DNA from: Microthrixaceae bacterium
Lineage (GTDB): Bacteria; Actinomycetota; Acidimicrobiia; Acidimicrobiales; Microtrichaceae
Direction of reading: 5' to 3'
Assembly (NCBI GenBank): GCA_020845705.1
Contig: JADLFH010000052.1
Coordinates: forward strand, 1-64,000
DNA: 64,000 nucleotides
This document shows, piece by piece, positions 31,108 to 41,003 of the stretch. The stretch's first letter is position 1. Every line of letters starts with the position of its first letter. A program made the translations under genes and the position numbers. Under the pieces are notes generated by a model that worked only from the letters and a program-made list of their open reading frames with translations, ran no database searches and was not told the origin of the DNA.

Positions 31108-33117
31108 ATGGCACTCATCGAAGCCCGCACACCGGCGGAGCTCTCCCCGCCGCCGCAACAGACCAAGCAGCTCGGCATCTTCGCCCGACCCGTCGAGACG
31201 ACCGGCTGGAAGAGCTGGCTCTTCACGGTCGACCACAAGAAGGTCGGTATCCTCTACGGCGTCGCCTCGATGTTCTTCTTCGTCGTAGGCGGCTCCGAGG
31301 CGTTGTTGATCCGCACCCAGCTCGCCCGCCCCGGCGGCAAGCTGTTGTCGGCGGCGCTCTACAACCAGGTGTTCACGATGCACGGCATCACCCTGGTCTT
31401 CCTGGTGGTCATGCCGATGATGGCGGCGCTCGCGAACTTCCTGTTGCCACTACAGATCGGCGCCCGCGACGTGGCCTTCCCACGGCTGAACGCGTTCAGC
31501 TTCTGGTGCTACCTCTTCGGCGGCCTGTTCCTGAACTCCGCATGGTTCCTGGGTGGCGGCGCCGACGGCGGCTGGTTCAACTACGCGCCCAACAGCAGCG
31601 TCACGTTCTCGCCCGGCCACGGCATCGACTTCTACGCGCTCGGCCTGTTGATCGCGGGTATCGCATCGACGGTCTCGGCGGTGAACCTGATCATCACCGT
31701 CATCAACATGCGGGCGCCGGGCATGACCTGGATGCGCCTGCCCGTGTTCACCTGGATGACTCTGGTGACCCAGTTCCTGCTGGTGTTCTCCCTGCCGGTC
31801 ATCACCGTGGCCCTGTTCCTGTTGATGTTCGACAGGCTCTTCGGCTCGAACTTCTTCAACGCGTCACTCGGCGGCGACCCGCTGTTGTGGCAGCACCTGT
31901 TCTGGATCTTCGGGCATCCCGAGGTCTACATCATGATCCTGCCCGCGTTCGGCATCACATCCGAGTTGATCCCCACCTTCAGCCGAAAGCCGATCTTCGG
32001 CTATCCGTTCATGGTCGCCTCCGGCATCGCCATCGGGTTCATGGGCTTCGGGGTGTGGGCACACCACATGTTCGCCTCGGGCATGGGCCCCGTGGCGGTC
32101 ACGGCGTTCTCGGTGTCCACGATGTTCATCGCGGTGCCCACGGGCGTGAAGATCCTCAACTGGCTCGCCACCGTCTATGGCGGACGATTGCGGATGACCA
32201 CCTCGATGTGCTTCGCGCTCGGCCTGGTGTCGATGTTCACCATCGGCGGGCTCTCGGGGGTGACCCACGCGCTGGCGCCGGCCGACACCCAACAGACCGA
32301 CACCTACTACATCGTCGCCCACTTCCACTACGTGCTCTTCGGTGGGTCCATCTTCGGTGTGTTGGGTGGCTACTACTTCTGGTGGCCCAAGTTCTTCGGC
32401 CACATGCTCGACGAGAAGATCGGCAAGTGGCACTTCTGGCTCACACTCATCGGCATGAACCTCACCTTCGGACCGATGCACATGCTGGGCCTCCAGGGGA
32501 TGAGCCGGCGCATCTTCAGCTACAGCGACGGTCAGGGCTTCGATCTGTGGAACCTCGTCGCCACCATCGGCGCCTTCACGATCGCGGTGAGCCTCTTGGT
32601 GTTCTTCTACAACTGCTGGGTCTCCTACCGCCGCCACAAGGCCAACCCGCAGGACCCCGGTCCAGACCCGTGGGACGCGCGGAGCCTGGAATGGTCGGTC
32701 CCGTCGCCGGTGCCGGAGCACAACTTCGACGAAATCCCCCAGATCGAGGAGTTCGACGACTTCTGGCACCGCAAGTACGGCCACGACGAGAACGGCCGCC
32801 CCGTCAAGATCGCCGATGCGGCAGACGTGGCGCAGAAGGGCGACGCCACCGGAGTGCATCTTCCCTCGCCGTCGTACTGGCCCATCGTGTTGGCAGCGGG
32901 GCTGCCCTTCATCGCCTACGGCCTGATCTTCAATCTGGTCTGGGCCGCTATCGGTGCGCTTCTCGTGATCGTGTCCATCTGGGGCTGGGTCATCGAGCCC
33001 TCCACTGCACCGCACGCGGAGCATCCTGGCGAGCAGCAACATGAACCCGAGCCCGAGGGTGACGGCGGCGAGACCGCCACGACCGCGGGTGAGCTGGAGG
33101 AGGCGACCGTTGACTGA
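31108..33117 (+). CDS. Cytochrome c oxidase subunit I CtaD
   Basis: The catalytic subunit of an A-type heme-copper oxidase. All ligands are present: MHG for heme a, GHPEVY and WAHHMF for CuB, and AHFHYVL for heme a3 and heme a. K-channel and D-channel sequence looks standard. At 669 residues it has a C-terminal extension (after about 540) with an extra pair of helices (IVLAAGLPFIAYGLIFNLVW) and a charged tail, as in other actinobacterial CtaD fusions. It overlaps ctaE by eight bases. Confidence 0.97.
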   Translation: MALIEARTPAELSPPPQQTKQLGIFARPVETTGWKSWLFTVDHKKVGILYGVASMFFFVVGGSEALLIRTQLARPGGKLLSAALYNQVFTMHGITLVFLVVMPMMAALANFLLPLQIGARDVAFPRLNAFSFWCYLFGGLFLNSAWFLGGGADGGWFNYAPNSSVTFSPGHGIDFYALGLLIAGIASTVSAVNLIITVINMRAPGMTWMRLPVFTWMTLVTQFLLVFSLPVITVALFLLMFDRLFGSNFFNASLGGDPLLWQHLFWIFGHPEVYIMILPAFGITSELIPTFSRKPIFGYPFMVASGIAIGFMGFGVWAHHMFASGMGPVAVTAFSVSTMFIAVPTGVKILNWLATVYGGRLRMTTSMCFALGLVSMFTIGGLSGVTHALAPADTQQTDTYYIVAHFHYVLFGGSIFGVLGGYYFWWPKFFGHMLDEKIGKWHFWLTLIGMNLTFGPMHMLGLQGMSRRIFSYSDGQGFDLWNLVATIGAFTIAVSLLVFFYNCWVSYRRHKANPQDPGPDPWDARSLEWSVPSPVPEHNFDEIPQIEEFDDFWHRKYGHDENGRPVKIADAADVAQKGDATGVHLPSPSYWPIVLAAGLPFIAYGLIFNLVWAAIGALLVIVSIWGWVIEPSTAPHAEHPGEQQHEPEPEGDGGETATTAGELEEATVD

Positions 33118-33817
33118 TGTCGTGACTGCCGAGGAGGCAGAGGACACAGCGCAGCTCGGAGGCGTGGCCGAGCCCCACACACCCGGCCCCGAGGATTCCC
33201 ACGGGATCCACTCCGGTCACCACACCAACACGGGCATCTCGAACGAGAAGCTCGCCATGTGGCTCTTCTTGGGCTCGGAGTGCCTGCTCTTCGGCGGGTT
33301 GATCTCCACCTACCTGCTCTACAAGAACCGCCCGGGTGCGCTGATCTTCAAGGACGCATCCGAAGGGGCCCGCGCCGGCAGCCCGGTGCGCATCTCGGAG
33401 TTGTTCGACATCCCCTTCACGTCGGTCAGCTCCTTCGTGTTGTTGGCAAGCTCGCTCACCATGGTCTTCGCGGTAACCGCAGCAGCGCGCAACGAGCAGT
33501 CCCGGCTTCGTCTGTGGCTCGGCGCCACAGCCGGCCTCGGTGCGGTGTTCATCGGCGGCCAGGTCTACGAGTTCACCACCTTCGTCCGCGAGGGGCTCGG
33601 CTACACGTCGAACGTGTCCAGCTCGGCCTTCTACACGCTGACCGGCTTTCACGGCGTACACGTGACCCTGGGTATCCTGATGTTGTTGTCGTGCCTGGCG
33701 CTCACGTACCGGGCGCGGCGCCCACCGGCGGAGGCCATAGAGATCGTCGGCCTCTACTGGCACTTCGTCGATGTCATCTGGATCGTGATCTTCACCGTCA
33801 TCTACCTCATCCCGTAG
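33110..33817 (+). CDS. Cytochrome c oxidase subunit III CtaE
   Basis: Subunit III stabilises proton uptake and lipid binding in the oxidase. The product of about 235 residues has five membrane helices and subunit III motifs: GSECLLFGGLISTY, GQVYEFTTF, GFHGVHVTLGILML and GLYWHFVDVIWIVIF. TTG 33110 is chosen because GGAGGAGG lies seven bases before it, inside the end of ctaD; GTG 33122 is an alternative. Confidence 0.95.
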   Translation: MTDVVTAEEAEDTAQLGGVAEPHTPGPEDSHGIHSGHHTNTGISNEKLAMWLFLGSECLLFGGLISTYLLYKNRPGALIFKDASEGARAGSPVRISELFDIPFTSVSSFVLLASSLTMVFAVTAAARNEQSRLRLWLGATAGLGAVFIGGQVYEFTTFVREGLGYTSNVSSSAFYTLTGFHGVHVTLGILMLLSCLALTYRARRPPAEAIEIVGLYWHFVDVIWIVIFTVIYLIP

Positions 33818-33829
33818 GCGAGAGCTCCA

Positions 33830-34261
33830 ATGACCTCAGTCACCGCAGATTCACCCACCGTCGGCCACGGCGAGGGCCACGGCCACCCCTCCGACATCAC
33901 GTACTGGAAGGTCGGCCTGTTCCTCGCGGCGGTCACGGGCCTGGAGGTGTCCACCTACTGGTGGCCCGAGTCGGCGCGCCGCGTCGCCGGTGTCGCCCTC
34001 ATCATCATGATGGTGGTCAAGTTCGTCACCGTCGCCGCGTACTTCATGCACCTCCGCTTCGACGCTCTGATCCTGCGTCGCGTTTTCGTGTTCGGCATCG
34101 TCATCGCGTTGGCGGTCTACATCGGGACTTTGACCTCGTCGGTCTACTGGTGGAACTCGGGTGTCGATCCGGTCGTCGACGTTCCGCGGGCCAAGCCCGT
34201 ACCCCCTGCTCCGCCGGAGCCGGCACCGGTCGCGCCGGCGTCGGGCGGCGGCGGTCACTGA
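33830..34261 (+). CDS. Cytochrome c oxidase subunit IV-type protein CtaF
   Basis: A 143-residue protein with three membrane helices that matches the prokaryotic COX4 family: YWKVGLFLAAVTGLEVSTYW near the start, the middle helix MMVVKFVTVAAYFMHLRFD, and a C-terminal helix. The long Pro-rich tail after about residue 110 is unusual. It ends 13 bases before the ctaG start. Confidence 0.85.
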   Translation: MTSVTADSPTVGHGEGHGHPSDITYWKVGLFLAAVTGLEVSTYWWPESARRVAGVALIIMMVVKFVTVAAYFMHLRFDALILRRVFVFGIVIALAVYIGTLTSSVYWWNSGVDPVVDVPRAKPVPPAPPEPAPVAPASGGGGH

Positions 34262-34274
34262 CCCCGGTGCTTCG

Positions 34275-35111
34275 GTGACAGCCACCTCGGCCTTCCCGGA
34301 GTGGCAACCCCATCCCGAGGTCTGGCTGCTCGTCCTCGGGGTGATCGCCTGTGGTCTATACGTGTCCCGGGTGATCCAGCCCCGCGCGGTTGCGGCGGGT
34401 GGAAGCCCGATCACCGCCGCCCAGCGCCGCTGGTTCGCGCTCGGCGTGGTGGTGTTGTGGTTGGCGTCGGACTGGCCGATCCACGACGTGGGCGAGGAAC
34501 GTCTCTACTCGGCACACATGCTCCAGCACATGTTGTTGACCGTGGTGGTCCCCCCGGTGTTCCTGTTGGCGACACCCGAATGGCTCGGTCGTCTCATCCT
34601 GGGCAACGGAAAGGTCAACCGGTGGTTCCACCGGCTGGCGCGGCCGATTCCGGCCGCGGTGGGCTACAACGTGCTCGCAGCGCTGAGCCACTGGACCGGC
34701 ATCGTGAACCTCGCAGTGGAGAACGGCCCGTTCCACTACCTGGTGCACGTGCTGTTCGTGTTCACCTCGCTGCTGGTCTGGGTGCCGGTGTGCGGTCCGT
34801 TCCCCGAACTGCGGCTGTCCCCACCGGGCCGGCTGATCTACATCTTCCTGATGTCGTTGATCCCGGTCATCCCCGCGGCGTTCTTCGTGGCCGCAACGTC
34901 GCCCCTCTACCGCGCCTATGACCACGGGATCCGGTTGTGGGGCATCTCCATCATGGAGGACCAGCAGTACTCCGCGGTGGTGATGCAGGTGGTGGAGGGG
35001 ACCTACCTCTGGGTGATCATCATCTACGGGTTGTTGCGTTGGCTGGGCTCATCCGAGCGCGAGCGGGGCTCGAAGTTCCGCGGGAAGCTCGTCACGTCGT
35101 CCGAGGCGTAG
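34275..35111 (+). CDS. Cytochrome c oxidase assembly protein CtaG
   Basis: CtaG (caa3-type, PF09678) helps assemble the copper centre of the oxidase. The product of about 278 residues has about seven membrane helices with family histidine motifs: DWPIHDVGEERLYSAHMLQH and the C-terminal SIMEDQQYSAVVMQVVEG. GTG 34275 is the first start after the ctaF stop; the ORF is open upstream into ctaF. It closes the oxidase operon. Confidence 0.9.
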   Translation: MTATSAFPEWQPHPEVWLLVLGVIACGLYVSRVIQPRAVAAGGSPITAAQRRWFALGVVVLWLASDWPIHDVGEERLYSAHMLQHMLLTVVVPPVFLLATPEWLGRLILGNGKVNRWFHRLARPIPAAVGYNVLAALSHWTGIVNLAVENGPFHYLVHVLFVFTSLLVWVPVCGPFPELRLSPPGRLIYIFLMSLIPVIPAAFFVAATSPLYRAYDHGIRLWGISIMEDQQYSAVVMQVVEGTYLWVIIIYGLLRWLGSSERERGSKFRGKLVTSSEA

Positions 35112-35137
35112 GCACCCGTGCCCGTCGGGTCAGCCGG

Positions 35138-35632
35138 TCACTGAGCCCCGGCGGTCCGCCTGGCGGACCCCAGGCGCTTGTCGACCACCATCATGGAGAA
35201 GTCGGCGACGGCTATCACATGGTCGTCGCCGTCGTCGCCGGTTCCGCTCAACACCTTGCACTCCACCACGATGAGGCGACTGCCCAGCTTCACCACCTCC
35301 GCACGAGCCACCACGACATCGGAGCGGTGGGTGCCGAGGTAGCGGACGTGCATGTCGGAGGTGACCAGCGTCTCCTTCGTGTGGTCGAAGCCACGGCATC
35401 GTGCCGCGGCCAGAGCACAGGCCATGTCCACGAGGGTGGCGATGGCCCCACCGTGGAGGTTCGCCATCGACCCCATCGCTTCGCGCCTCACCGGCATGCG
35501 TACCTCGGCGATGCGTGATCCCTCCTCCGGCACTTCGAACTCCAAGCCCAGCAGCGAGTGAAGTGGAACGTGGCCGCCGGCTTCGGCGGGGAGGTCGTTC
35601 GTGTCGGGTTCGGTCTCGTGTCCAGTGGTCAT
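35138..35632 (-). CDS. PaaI-type hotdog thioesterase
   Basis: A 164-residue hotdog-fold protein of the PaaI/YbgC kind that hydrolyses acyl-CoA thioesters. MGSMANLHGGAIATLVDMAC is the typical HGG(A)-x-D active region, and YLGTHRSDVVVARAEVVKLG is the central strand pair. ATG 35632 is preferred because homology starts near PLHSLLGLEF; the ORF is open to 35788. Substrate unknown. Confidence 0.8.
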   Translation of the reverse strand: MTTGHETEPDTNDLPAEAGGHVPLHSLLGLEFEVPEEGSRIAEVRMPVRREAMGSMANLHGGAIATLVDMACALAAARCRGFDHTKETLVTSDMHVRYLGTHRSDVVVARAEVVKLGSRLIVVECKVLSGTGDDGDDHVIAVADFSMMVVDKRLGSARRTAGAQ

Positions 35633-35666
35633 CTTCGCAATCCCATTCGGTGGTTCGGTCGCGGTC

Positions 35667-36395
35667 TCAGGACTCCCAGCGGAAGCGCCACGCGGCAACC
35701 AGGGGCATTCCGATCGCCCACAGGAACAGCACCGCCCAGGAGCCGCCGTGTACGTGTTGGCCAGGCGTGAGAGATCCGATGACGGCATCTGAGAGCGCTG
35801 CCGCCGGGAAGATCTCGGCGATGCTGCGCAGGGCGTGGGGCAGCTTCTCGAACGGCACCATCATCCCTCCGGTGATCAGCAAGAGGAGGTAGAGCCCGTT
35901 GCAGACCGCGAGGTTGAGCGTCCCCGAAAGCGTCCCCGCCAGGAACAGGCCGAGCCCCGCGAAGGCGGCTGTGCCGAGGATCGCCGCTGCGATGGCCGCC
36001 GCCCAGCCGCCGGTGGGGCTCCAGCCCAGCGCGGCACCTGCGGCGATCAGCACCGCGAACTGCGCCGTCTCGGTGACCAACACGCTGAGGATCTTCGCCC
36101 CGATCAGTCGCGGTCGACCCAGAGGTGTGGCGCCCAGGCGCTTGAGCACCCCGTAGTAGCGCTCGAACCCCGTGCCTATCCCCAGCGAGACCATCGATGA
36201 CGACATGACGGCCAGAGCCAGGACCGCGGGGGTGAGGAAGTCGACGGGTCGGGCGATGCTTCCTTTCGGCAGGACGTCGACGTTCGCGAAGAACACCAGG
36301 ATCCCGAGGGGGATCCCCACCGAGACGATGAGCTGCTCGCCTTGGCGGAAGGTGAGGCGTAGCTCGCTGCGAACCTGTGCCACGAGTGCCTTCAC
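35667..36395 (-). CDS. ABC-2 type permease
   Basis: A 242-residue permease with six helices typical of the ABC-2 family. GIGTGFERYYGVLKRLGATP is the characteristic cytoplasmic loop, and MMVPFEKLPHALRSIAEIFP the C-terminal signature. With the ATPase just upstream (GTGA overlap) it forms an exporter, probably of drug or lipid type; the substrate is unknown. Confidence 0.9.
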   Translation of the reverse strand: MKALVAQVRSELRLTFRQGEQLIVSVGIPLGILVFFANVDVLPKGSIARPVDFLTPAVLALAVMSSSMVSLGIGTGFERYYGVLKRLGATPLGRPRLIGAKILSVLVTETAQFAVLIAAGAALGWSPTGGWAAAIAAAILGTAAFAGLGLFLAGTLSGTLNLAVCNGLYLLLLITGGMMVPFEKLPHALRSIAEIFPAAALSDAVIGSLTPGQHVHGGSWAVLFLWAIGMPLVAAWRFRWES

Positions 36396-37348
36396 GAGTG
36401 GCCTCCGCGTCGCCGCGCCGGTTGTGAGCGCTGCGTCTCACCCGGCGACCGTTCGCCGGTCAGGCGGGCGAAGAGGTCGTCGAGGCGCTGGCGTCCGGCC
36501 CGGAGGTCGCCCACGAGGACGTCGTGTGTGGCCAGCCAGCTCGCCAACCGGGCGACACCATCGGGCGTGGGGCGCGCCATGATCCGGTAGACGCCGGGTG
36601 ACTCCTCCACCGAAGTCGCGCCCAATGCCTCGCCGAGTTGTGCCATGTCGAGGCCCGCGACAGCCCGGAACTCGAAGTCCTCCGGCTCGCCGGTGGCCAA
36701 CAGGTCGTGTGGCGTGCCGTCTGCCACCACCTTGCCCCGGTCGATGATGACGATGCGATCCGCGAGCATCTCGGCCTCCTCCAGATCGTGCGTCGTCAAC
36801 ACGATGGCGACACCGTCGCGGCGGAGGTCCTGGATCAACGAACGGATCAGCTGCTTGCCCTGGAGGTCGACTCCTGCGGTGGGCTCGTCCAGGAAGGCAA
36901 CCGACGGACGGCCGACCAACGCGAGCGCCAGCGACAATCGCTGCTGTTCGCCACCGGATAGGGAACGCCAACTGCTGCTGCGGCGATGCTCGAGGCCCAC
37001 CATCGACAACAACTCCTCGGAATCGAGCGGGTCGTCGTAGTAGGAGGCGAAGAGGCGGATGGCCTCGTGCGGCCGGATTCCCGTGTAGACGCCGCCGTCT
37101 TGGAGCATCACCCCGATTCGTCGAACCACCTCGGTGTGGTCGCGGGCCGGATCGAACCCACACACCCTGACGGTGCCCGACGACGGCCTGCGGAAGCCCT
37201 CGAGACATTCCAGCGTGGAGGTCTTGCCTGCCCCGTTGGGGCCCAGCACCACGGTGACGGCAGCCGCTTCGGCCACGAAGGAGATGCCGTCCACCGCGAC
37301 CACGTCGCCGTAGCGCACCGCCAGGGAGTCGACCTCAACTGCTGGCAC
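36392..37348 (-). CDS. ABC-2 exporter ATP-binding protein
   Basis: An ATPase of about 318 residues with Walker A GPNGAGKTST, signature LSGGEQQRLSLALAL, Walker B VAFLDEPTAG and the H-loop TTHD. The C-terminal 90 residues match the dimerisation/extension region of DrrA-like drug ABC exporters. GTG 37348 is preferred because AGGAGG lies five bases before it; the ORF is open 30 bases further. It is coupled to the permease. Confidence 0.92.
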   Translation of the reverse strand: MPAVEVDSLAVRYGDVVAVDGISFVAEAAAVTVVLGPNGAGKTSTLECLEGFRRPSSGTVRVCGFDPARDHTEVVRRIGVMLQDGGVYTGIRPHEAIRLFASYYDDPLDSEELLSMVGLEHRRSSSWRSLSGGEQQRLSLALALVGRPSVAFLDEPTAGVDLQGKQLIRSLIQDLRRDGVAIVLTTHDLEEAEMLADRIVIIDRGKVVADGTPHDLLATGEPEDFEFRAVAGLDMAQLGEALGATSVEESPGVYRIMARPTPDGVARLASWLATHDVLVGDLRAGRQRLDDLFARLTGERSPGETQRSQPARRRGGHS

Positions 37349-37480
37349 CAGCGACCTCCTGTTCTTCCAACCGCGCACCCGGCGCGCCGCCCGATGCCGG
37401 CTTGGGACGCTATCGCCGCCGTGTGCCGCGGCGACAACCCCGAACGGCCGGGAGGGTGGGGGGAGCTACCGTGGCGACCC

Positions 37481-38764
37481 ATGCTCGATGTCCGACGATT
37501 CCGAAGCGAACCCGACATCATCCGCGCGGGCTTGGCCCGCCGCGGGGAGGACGTCTCGGTGGTCGACGAGGTGATCGACCTCGACGCCGAGGTGCGCCGT
37601 CTCTCGGCGTCCCGCGACGATATTCGTGCCCGGGTGCGGACCATCTCCCACGAGGTCGGCCAACTCCATCGCGACGGGCGCAAGGAGGAGGCAACCGAGC
37701 TGCAAGCCGAGAGCCGGGCGCTGGGCGACGAGGAGAAGCGGCTCGACCATGCCGCCGACGAAGCGGCGGCGACCTTGCGTGACCGGCTGCTGCGGATCCC
37801 CAACCTGCCCTCGGGTGACGCTCCGGACGGCGCGAGCGAGCACGACAACGTCGTGGTGCGTGTGGAGGGGGCGGCAGCTCAGAGCTTTGAGGATCACCAG
37901 CGCGTCCCACACTGGGAGATCGGCGAGCAGTTCGGCCTGTTGGACCTGGAGCGCGGCGCGAAGCTCTCGGGGTCGATGTTCGTGATGTACCGCGGGCTAG
38001 GCGCAGCGCTGGTCCGGGCGCTGTGTCAGCTTGCGCTGGACCGCAACGCCGATCTCTACGAGGAGATCCGGCCGCCCACGTTGGTTCGTACCGAGACCAT
38101 GGTGGCCACGGGTCATCTACCCAAGTTCGAGGAGGACGCATACCACCTGGAGCGTGACGACCTCTGGGCCATCCCCACCGCCGAGGTACCGCTCACCTCG
38201 CTGGCCCGCGATGAGATCCTCGACGGCGCGACCTTGCCGAAGCGGCTGATGGCGCACACGAGTTGTTTCAGGCGTGAGGCCGGCTCGGCGGGCAAGGACA
38301 CCCGCGGGCTGTTGAGGGTCCACGAGTTCGACAAGGTCGAGATCCTGGCGTACGCGACGCCGGATCAGGCGTCGGAGCTGCACAGCGAACTGCTGGCCCG
38401 CGCCGAAGGCCTGCTCGCGGATCTGGGCCTTTCGTACCGGGTGCTGGATCTCTGCGCGGGAGACCTCGGGGCCTCGGCCGCCCGCACGTTCGACCTGGAG
38501 GCCTACGCCCCTGGCGTGGACCGTTATCTCGAGTGCAGTTCGGTGTCGTGGTTCTCCGACTACCAGGCCAGGCGGGCAAACGTGCGATACCGGCCGACGG
38601 AGGGGACCGGCACCCAGGTCTGCCACACGCTCAACGGGTCCGCCCTTGCGGTGCCGCGGGTCTGGGCTGCGCTGGTCGAGACGCACCGCCTCCCTGACGG
38701 CAGCGTGTCGGTGCCGGAGGTGTTGAGGCCATACATGCGCGGAGTGGAGCGGATAGGGGACTGA
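37481..38764 (+). CDS. Seryl-tRNA synthetase
   Basis: SerS charges tRNA-Ser. The 427-residue product starts [20 protein letters not shown], has the long antiparallel coiled-coil arm (about 25-110) and the class II catalytic core: motif 1 RPPTLV, motif 2 [20 protein letters not shown], and motif 3 [20 protein letters not shown]. Length is normal. The ORF is open far upstream, but ATG 37481 fits the family start. pdxH follows at one base. Confidence 0.97.
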   Translation: MLDVRRFRSEPDIIRAGLARRGEDVSVVDEVIDLDAEVRRLSASRDDIRARVRTISHEVGQLHRDGRKEEATELQAESRALGDEEKRLDHAADEAAATLRDRLLRIPNLPSGDAPDGASEHDNVVVRVEGAAAQSFEDHQRVPHWEIGEQFGLLDLERGAKLSGSMFVMYRGLGAALVRALCQLALDRNADLYEEIRPPTLVRTETMVATGHLPKFEEDAYHLERDDLWAIPTAEVPLTSLARDEILDGATLPKRLMAHTSCFRREAGSAGKDTRGLLRVHEFDKVEILAYATPDQASELHSELLARAEGLLADLGLSYRVLDLCAGDLGASAARTFDLEAYAPGVDRYLECSSVSWFSDYQARRANVRYRPTEGTGTQVCHTLNGSALAVPRVWAALVETHRLPDGSVSVPEVLRPYMRGVERIGD

Positions 38765-38765
38765 G

Positions 38766-39401
38766 ATGGGTGGAGAGGGCCACGCGCGCTTCGACTACAC
38801 ACGGGGTCGGCTGGATCGAGCCGATCTCGATCCCGACCCGCTGGTCCAAGCCCGCCGGTGGTTGGACGACGCCGTCGCCGCGGGCGTGGCGGAGCCGACC
38901 GGTGTCGTGCTCTCCACGGCGGATGCCAACGGCCGGCCGTCCTCGCGTGCAGTCCTGGCGCGGGGGATCGATCGCGGTGTCGTCTTCTTCACGAACTACC
39001 GGTCTGCGAAGGGACGTGATCTGGACGCGAACCCGAACTGCGCTCTGCTCTTCGCTTGGTTCGACCTGGAACGGCAGATACGTCTGGAGGGTAGAGCCGA
39101 GCGGCTCGACTCAGCGGGTTCCGACGCCTACTTCGAGAGCCGTCCGCGCGAGAGCCAGATCGGCGCGTGGGCGTCGCCGCAGTCGGAGGTGATCGCAGAC
39201 CGCGAGGTGTTGAAGGCTTCCATAGCGGAGGTGGTCGAGCGGTTCCGCGACGGCGAGATCACCCGCCCGCCCCATTGGGGTGGTTATCGGGTCGTGCCCG
39301 AGACGGTGGAGTTCTGGCAGGGGCGGCCGAGCCGCCTACACGACCGGCTTCGCTATCGCCGCGACGGAGACACCTGGGTAATCGAACGTCTCGCCCCCTG
39401 A
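38766..39401 (+). CDS. Pyridoxamine 5'-phosphate oxidase
   Basis: PdxH makes pyridoxal phosphate from PNP or PMP using FMN. The 211-residue product has [20 protein letters not shown] and [11 protein letters not shown] as FMN-binding segments, and the C-terminal PHWGGYRV with RLHDR typical of PdxH. Two PLP-type enzymes are encoded nearby (16391-17770 and 51374-52549) but linkage is only loose. It starts one base after the serS stop. Confidence 0.95.
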   Translation: MGGEGHARFDYTRGRLDRADLDPDPLVQARRWLDDAVAAGVAEPTGVVLSTADANGRPSSRAVLARGIDRGVVFFTNYRSAKGRDLDANPNCALLFAWFDLERQIRLEGRAERLDSAGSDAYFESRPRESQIGAWASPQSEVIADREVLKASIAEVVERFRDGEITRPPHWGGYRVVPETVEFWQGRPSRLHDRLRYRRDGDTWVIERLAP

Positions 39402-39414
39402 GCAACGTGCATCT

Positions 39415-40140
39415 CTAGTACAGGGCCGTACGGAGGCGGCGGCGGTGTCCGTCGGCACCGCAGTACCACGCGTCGCGCGGCCAGATGCGGTCGTCGTGGT
39501 CATGGCCGTGGATCTGCACGCCACACCACACCGCGACGTCGTGATCGCGCCACACCGCGGCATCGTCGAGGGCTCGCCACAGGTCGACCTCGATGGCGTC
39601 GAGTGCGGCCAGGGTCAGGTCGACGAGGGTCGGCGGTGGCAGCTGTGGGTCGATGAGGCGGAGGGCCAGGCGTGTGGCCTCGAAGTCGTCGAAGTCGATC
39701 TCGGTGGGGAGCGTTCCTTCGATCGACTGCTGGAGGATCGCGTTGAGCGCTCCGCAGGTGGCGGTGGGACGGGTCTGGCCACTGCGGATCGTCGATCCGA
39801 TCGACCCGTCCGACTCGATGCCGATGTGGGGGCAACCGAACACCAGCATCGCCCCCCGACCTGCCGAGTCGGGGACGTGGCTGAGCGCCGCCTGCCAGCC
39901 GGTGCGTCCCAGGGCTGGAACACCGCCGAGGCCCGCAAGGGTGAACGAGGAACCCCAGTCGGCCTCCACCGCGTCGAAGAAGTCCGTGGTGAGCTCGTCG
40001 CGACAGATGCTGACCAAGGTCAGGGTCCGTTCGGTGGTGAATCCCAGGGGTTCCACCTGGCGCCTCACCTCCGCGAGGAAGTCGGCGACGTCGAGGGCCC
40101 CGGGGAAGTGCTTGTCGACTGCCTCGTCGAATGCGGTCAC
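39415..40140 (-). CDS. LCIB-like (theta-type) carbonic anhydrase candidate
   Basis: The 241-residue protein resembles the LCIB/C beta-carbonic anhydrase-fold family. Matching features are CRDE (residues about 48-51), GGVPALGRTG, the histidine in FGCPHIGI and the cysteine in TATCGALNAI; CRDE, H and the second C are the zinc and catalytic positions in the family. Such enzymes interconvert CO2 and bicarbonate. GTG 40140 overlaps the ccdA stop (GTGA). The neighbours are a ccdA-type membrane protein and a thioredoxin, so a periplasmic redox role for the group is not excluded, though this protein has no signal peptide. Confidence 0.65.
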   Translation of the reverse strand: MTAFDEAVDKHFPGALDVADFLAEVRRQVEPLGFTTERTLTLVSICRDELTTDFFDAVEADWGSSFTLAGLGGVPALGRTGWQAALSHVPDSAGRGAMLVFGCPHIGIESDGSIGSTIRSGQTRPTATCGALNAILQQSIEGTLPTEIDFDDFEATRLALRLIDPQLPPPTLVDLTLAALDAIEVDLWRALDDAAVWRDHDVAVWCGVQIHGHDHDDRIWPRDAWYCGADGHRRRLRTALY

Positions 40141-41003
40141 GGGGCGGCAGTCTCGCGCCGCCGTACCAGCCACGCGAACGCGGCGCTTGCGGCGACGACA
40201 CCCAGGCTGATCAACCCCAGGCGGACCGCGCCGATCTGGTCGATGCGGTCACCCACCCACGACTGGGTCTCCTGGAGCCGTGTGGCGAGGCCGGTGCCGC
40301 GGGTGCGCATGTTGAGCTGCTGGTGTTCGGCCCACCCGTAGTAGGCGACGACCGATCCTGTGACGACCAGGAGTGCGCCGCTGATGCGTCCGAAATGTGG
40401 AGCCACGCGCCGCATGGCCCGCACCAACCCCTCTCTGGCAAGGGCGACAGCGAAGGTCAGCAGCGTCACGAGGGACCCCATCCCCAACCCGAACACCACG
40501 AAGGTGCTCACGCCCGTGGCGAAGCTCTCCGAGAACGTCGTGGACAACACGGTGGTGAAGATGGGGATGGTGCAGCTCAGCGACGCGACCGCGTAGGAGA
40601 TGCCGAAGAGGAACGTGGACCACGCCTCCTGGCCGCCCTTGCCGACCTTCAGCTTGGGGAGGCGGACGACCGGCTCGAACCCGAACAGCATCGCGACGCC
40701 CAACACGACCACGGCCACGCCCATGGCCGCGGTGACCCACGGGAGGCGATCGGCGATGCTCGACGCCACCGAACTCCAGATCACGCCCATGATCCCGAAC
40801 ACGAGGAGGAACCCGGCGGTGAGGCTCGCACCCACGCCCACGGCGCGGAACAACGCGGTGGAGGTCGGCACTTCCTCGTCGTCTGCCCGCCCCAGGTAGT
40901 AGGAGAGGTACGCGGGCAGCAGCGTGAACCCACACGGGTTCAGGGTCGCGAGCATCCCCGCGGCGAAGGCGTAACCGGGCGAAGGTGCTGCCGCGAACAT
41001 CAC
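40137..41003 (-). CDS. CcdA-type cytochrome c biogenesis / thiol transporter
   Basis: CcdA carries reducing equivalents across the membrane to thioredoxin-like proteins outside. The 288-residue product has about seven helices with the paired cysteines in LNPCGFTLLPAYLSYYLG and SLSCTIPIFTTVL. The GTG at 41003 and ATG at 41000 are both possible; the ATG overlaps the upstream stop (TGATG). It lies directly after a TlpA-like gene, which is the likely redox partner. Confidence 0.9.
   Translation of the reverse strand: MMFAAAPSPGYAFAAGMLATLNPCGFTLLPAYLSYYLGRADDEEVPTSTALFRAVGVGASLTAGFLLVFGIMGVIWSSVASSIADRLPWVTAAMGVAVVVLGVAMLFGFEPVVRLPKLKVGKGGQEAWSTFLFGISYAVASLSCTIPIFTTVLSTTFSESFATGVSTFVVFGLGMGSLVTLLTFAVALAREGLVRAMRRVAPHFGRISGALLVVTGSVVAYYGWAEHQQLNMRTRGTGLATRLQETQSWVGDRIDQIGAVRLGLISLGVVAASAAFAWLVRRRETAAP

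Noticed and set aside
29887-31383. A 498-codon open frame on the minus strand
   Set aside because: It is the antisense of ctaC and the start of ctaD and shows no membrane segment or motif.
36986-37480. Extension of serS upstream of ATG 37481
   Set aside because: The frame is open but overlaps the ABC ATPase gene on the other strand; SerS homology starts at MLDVRRF.
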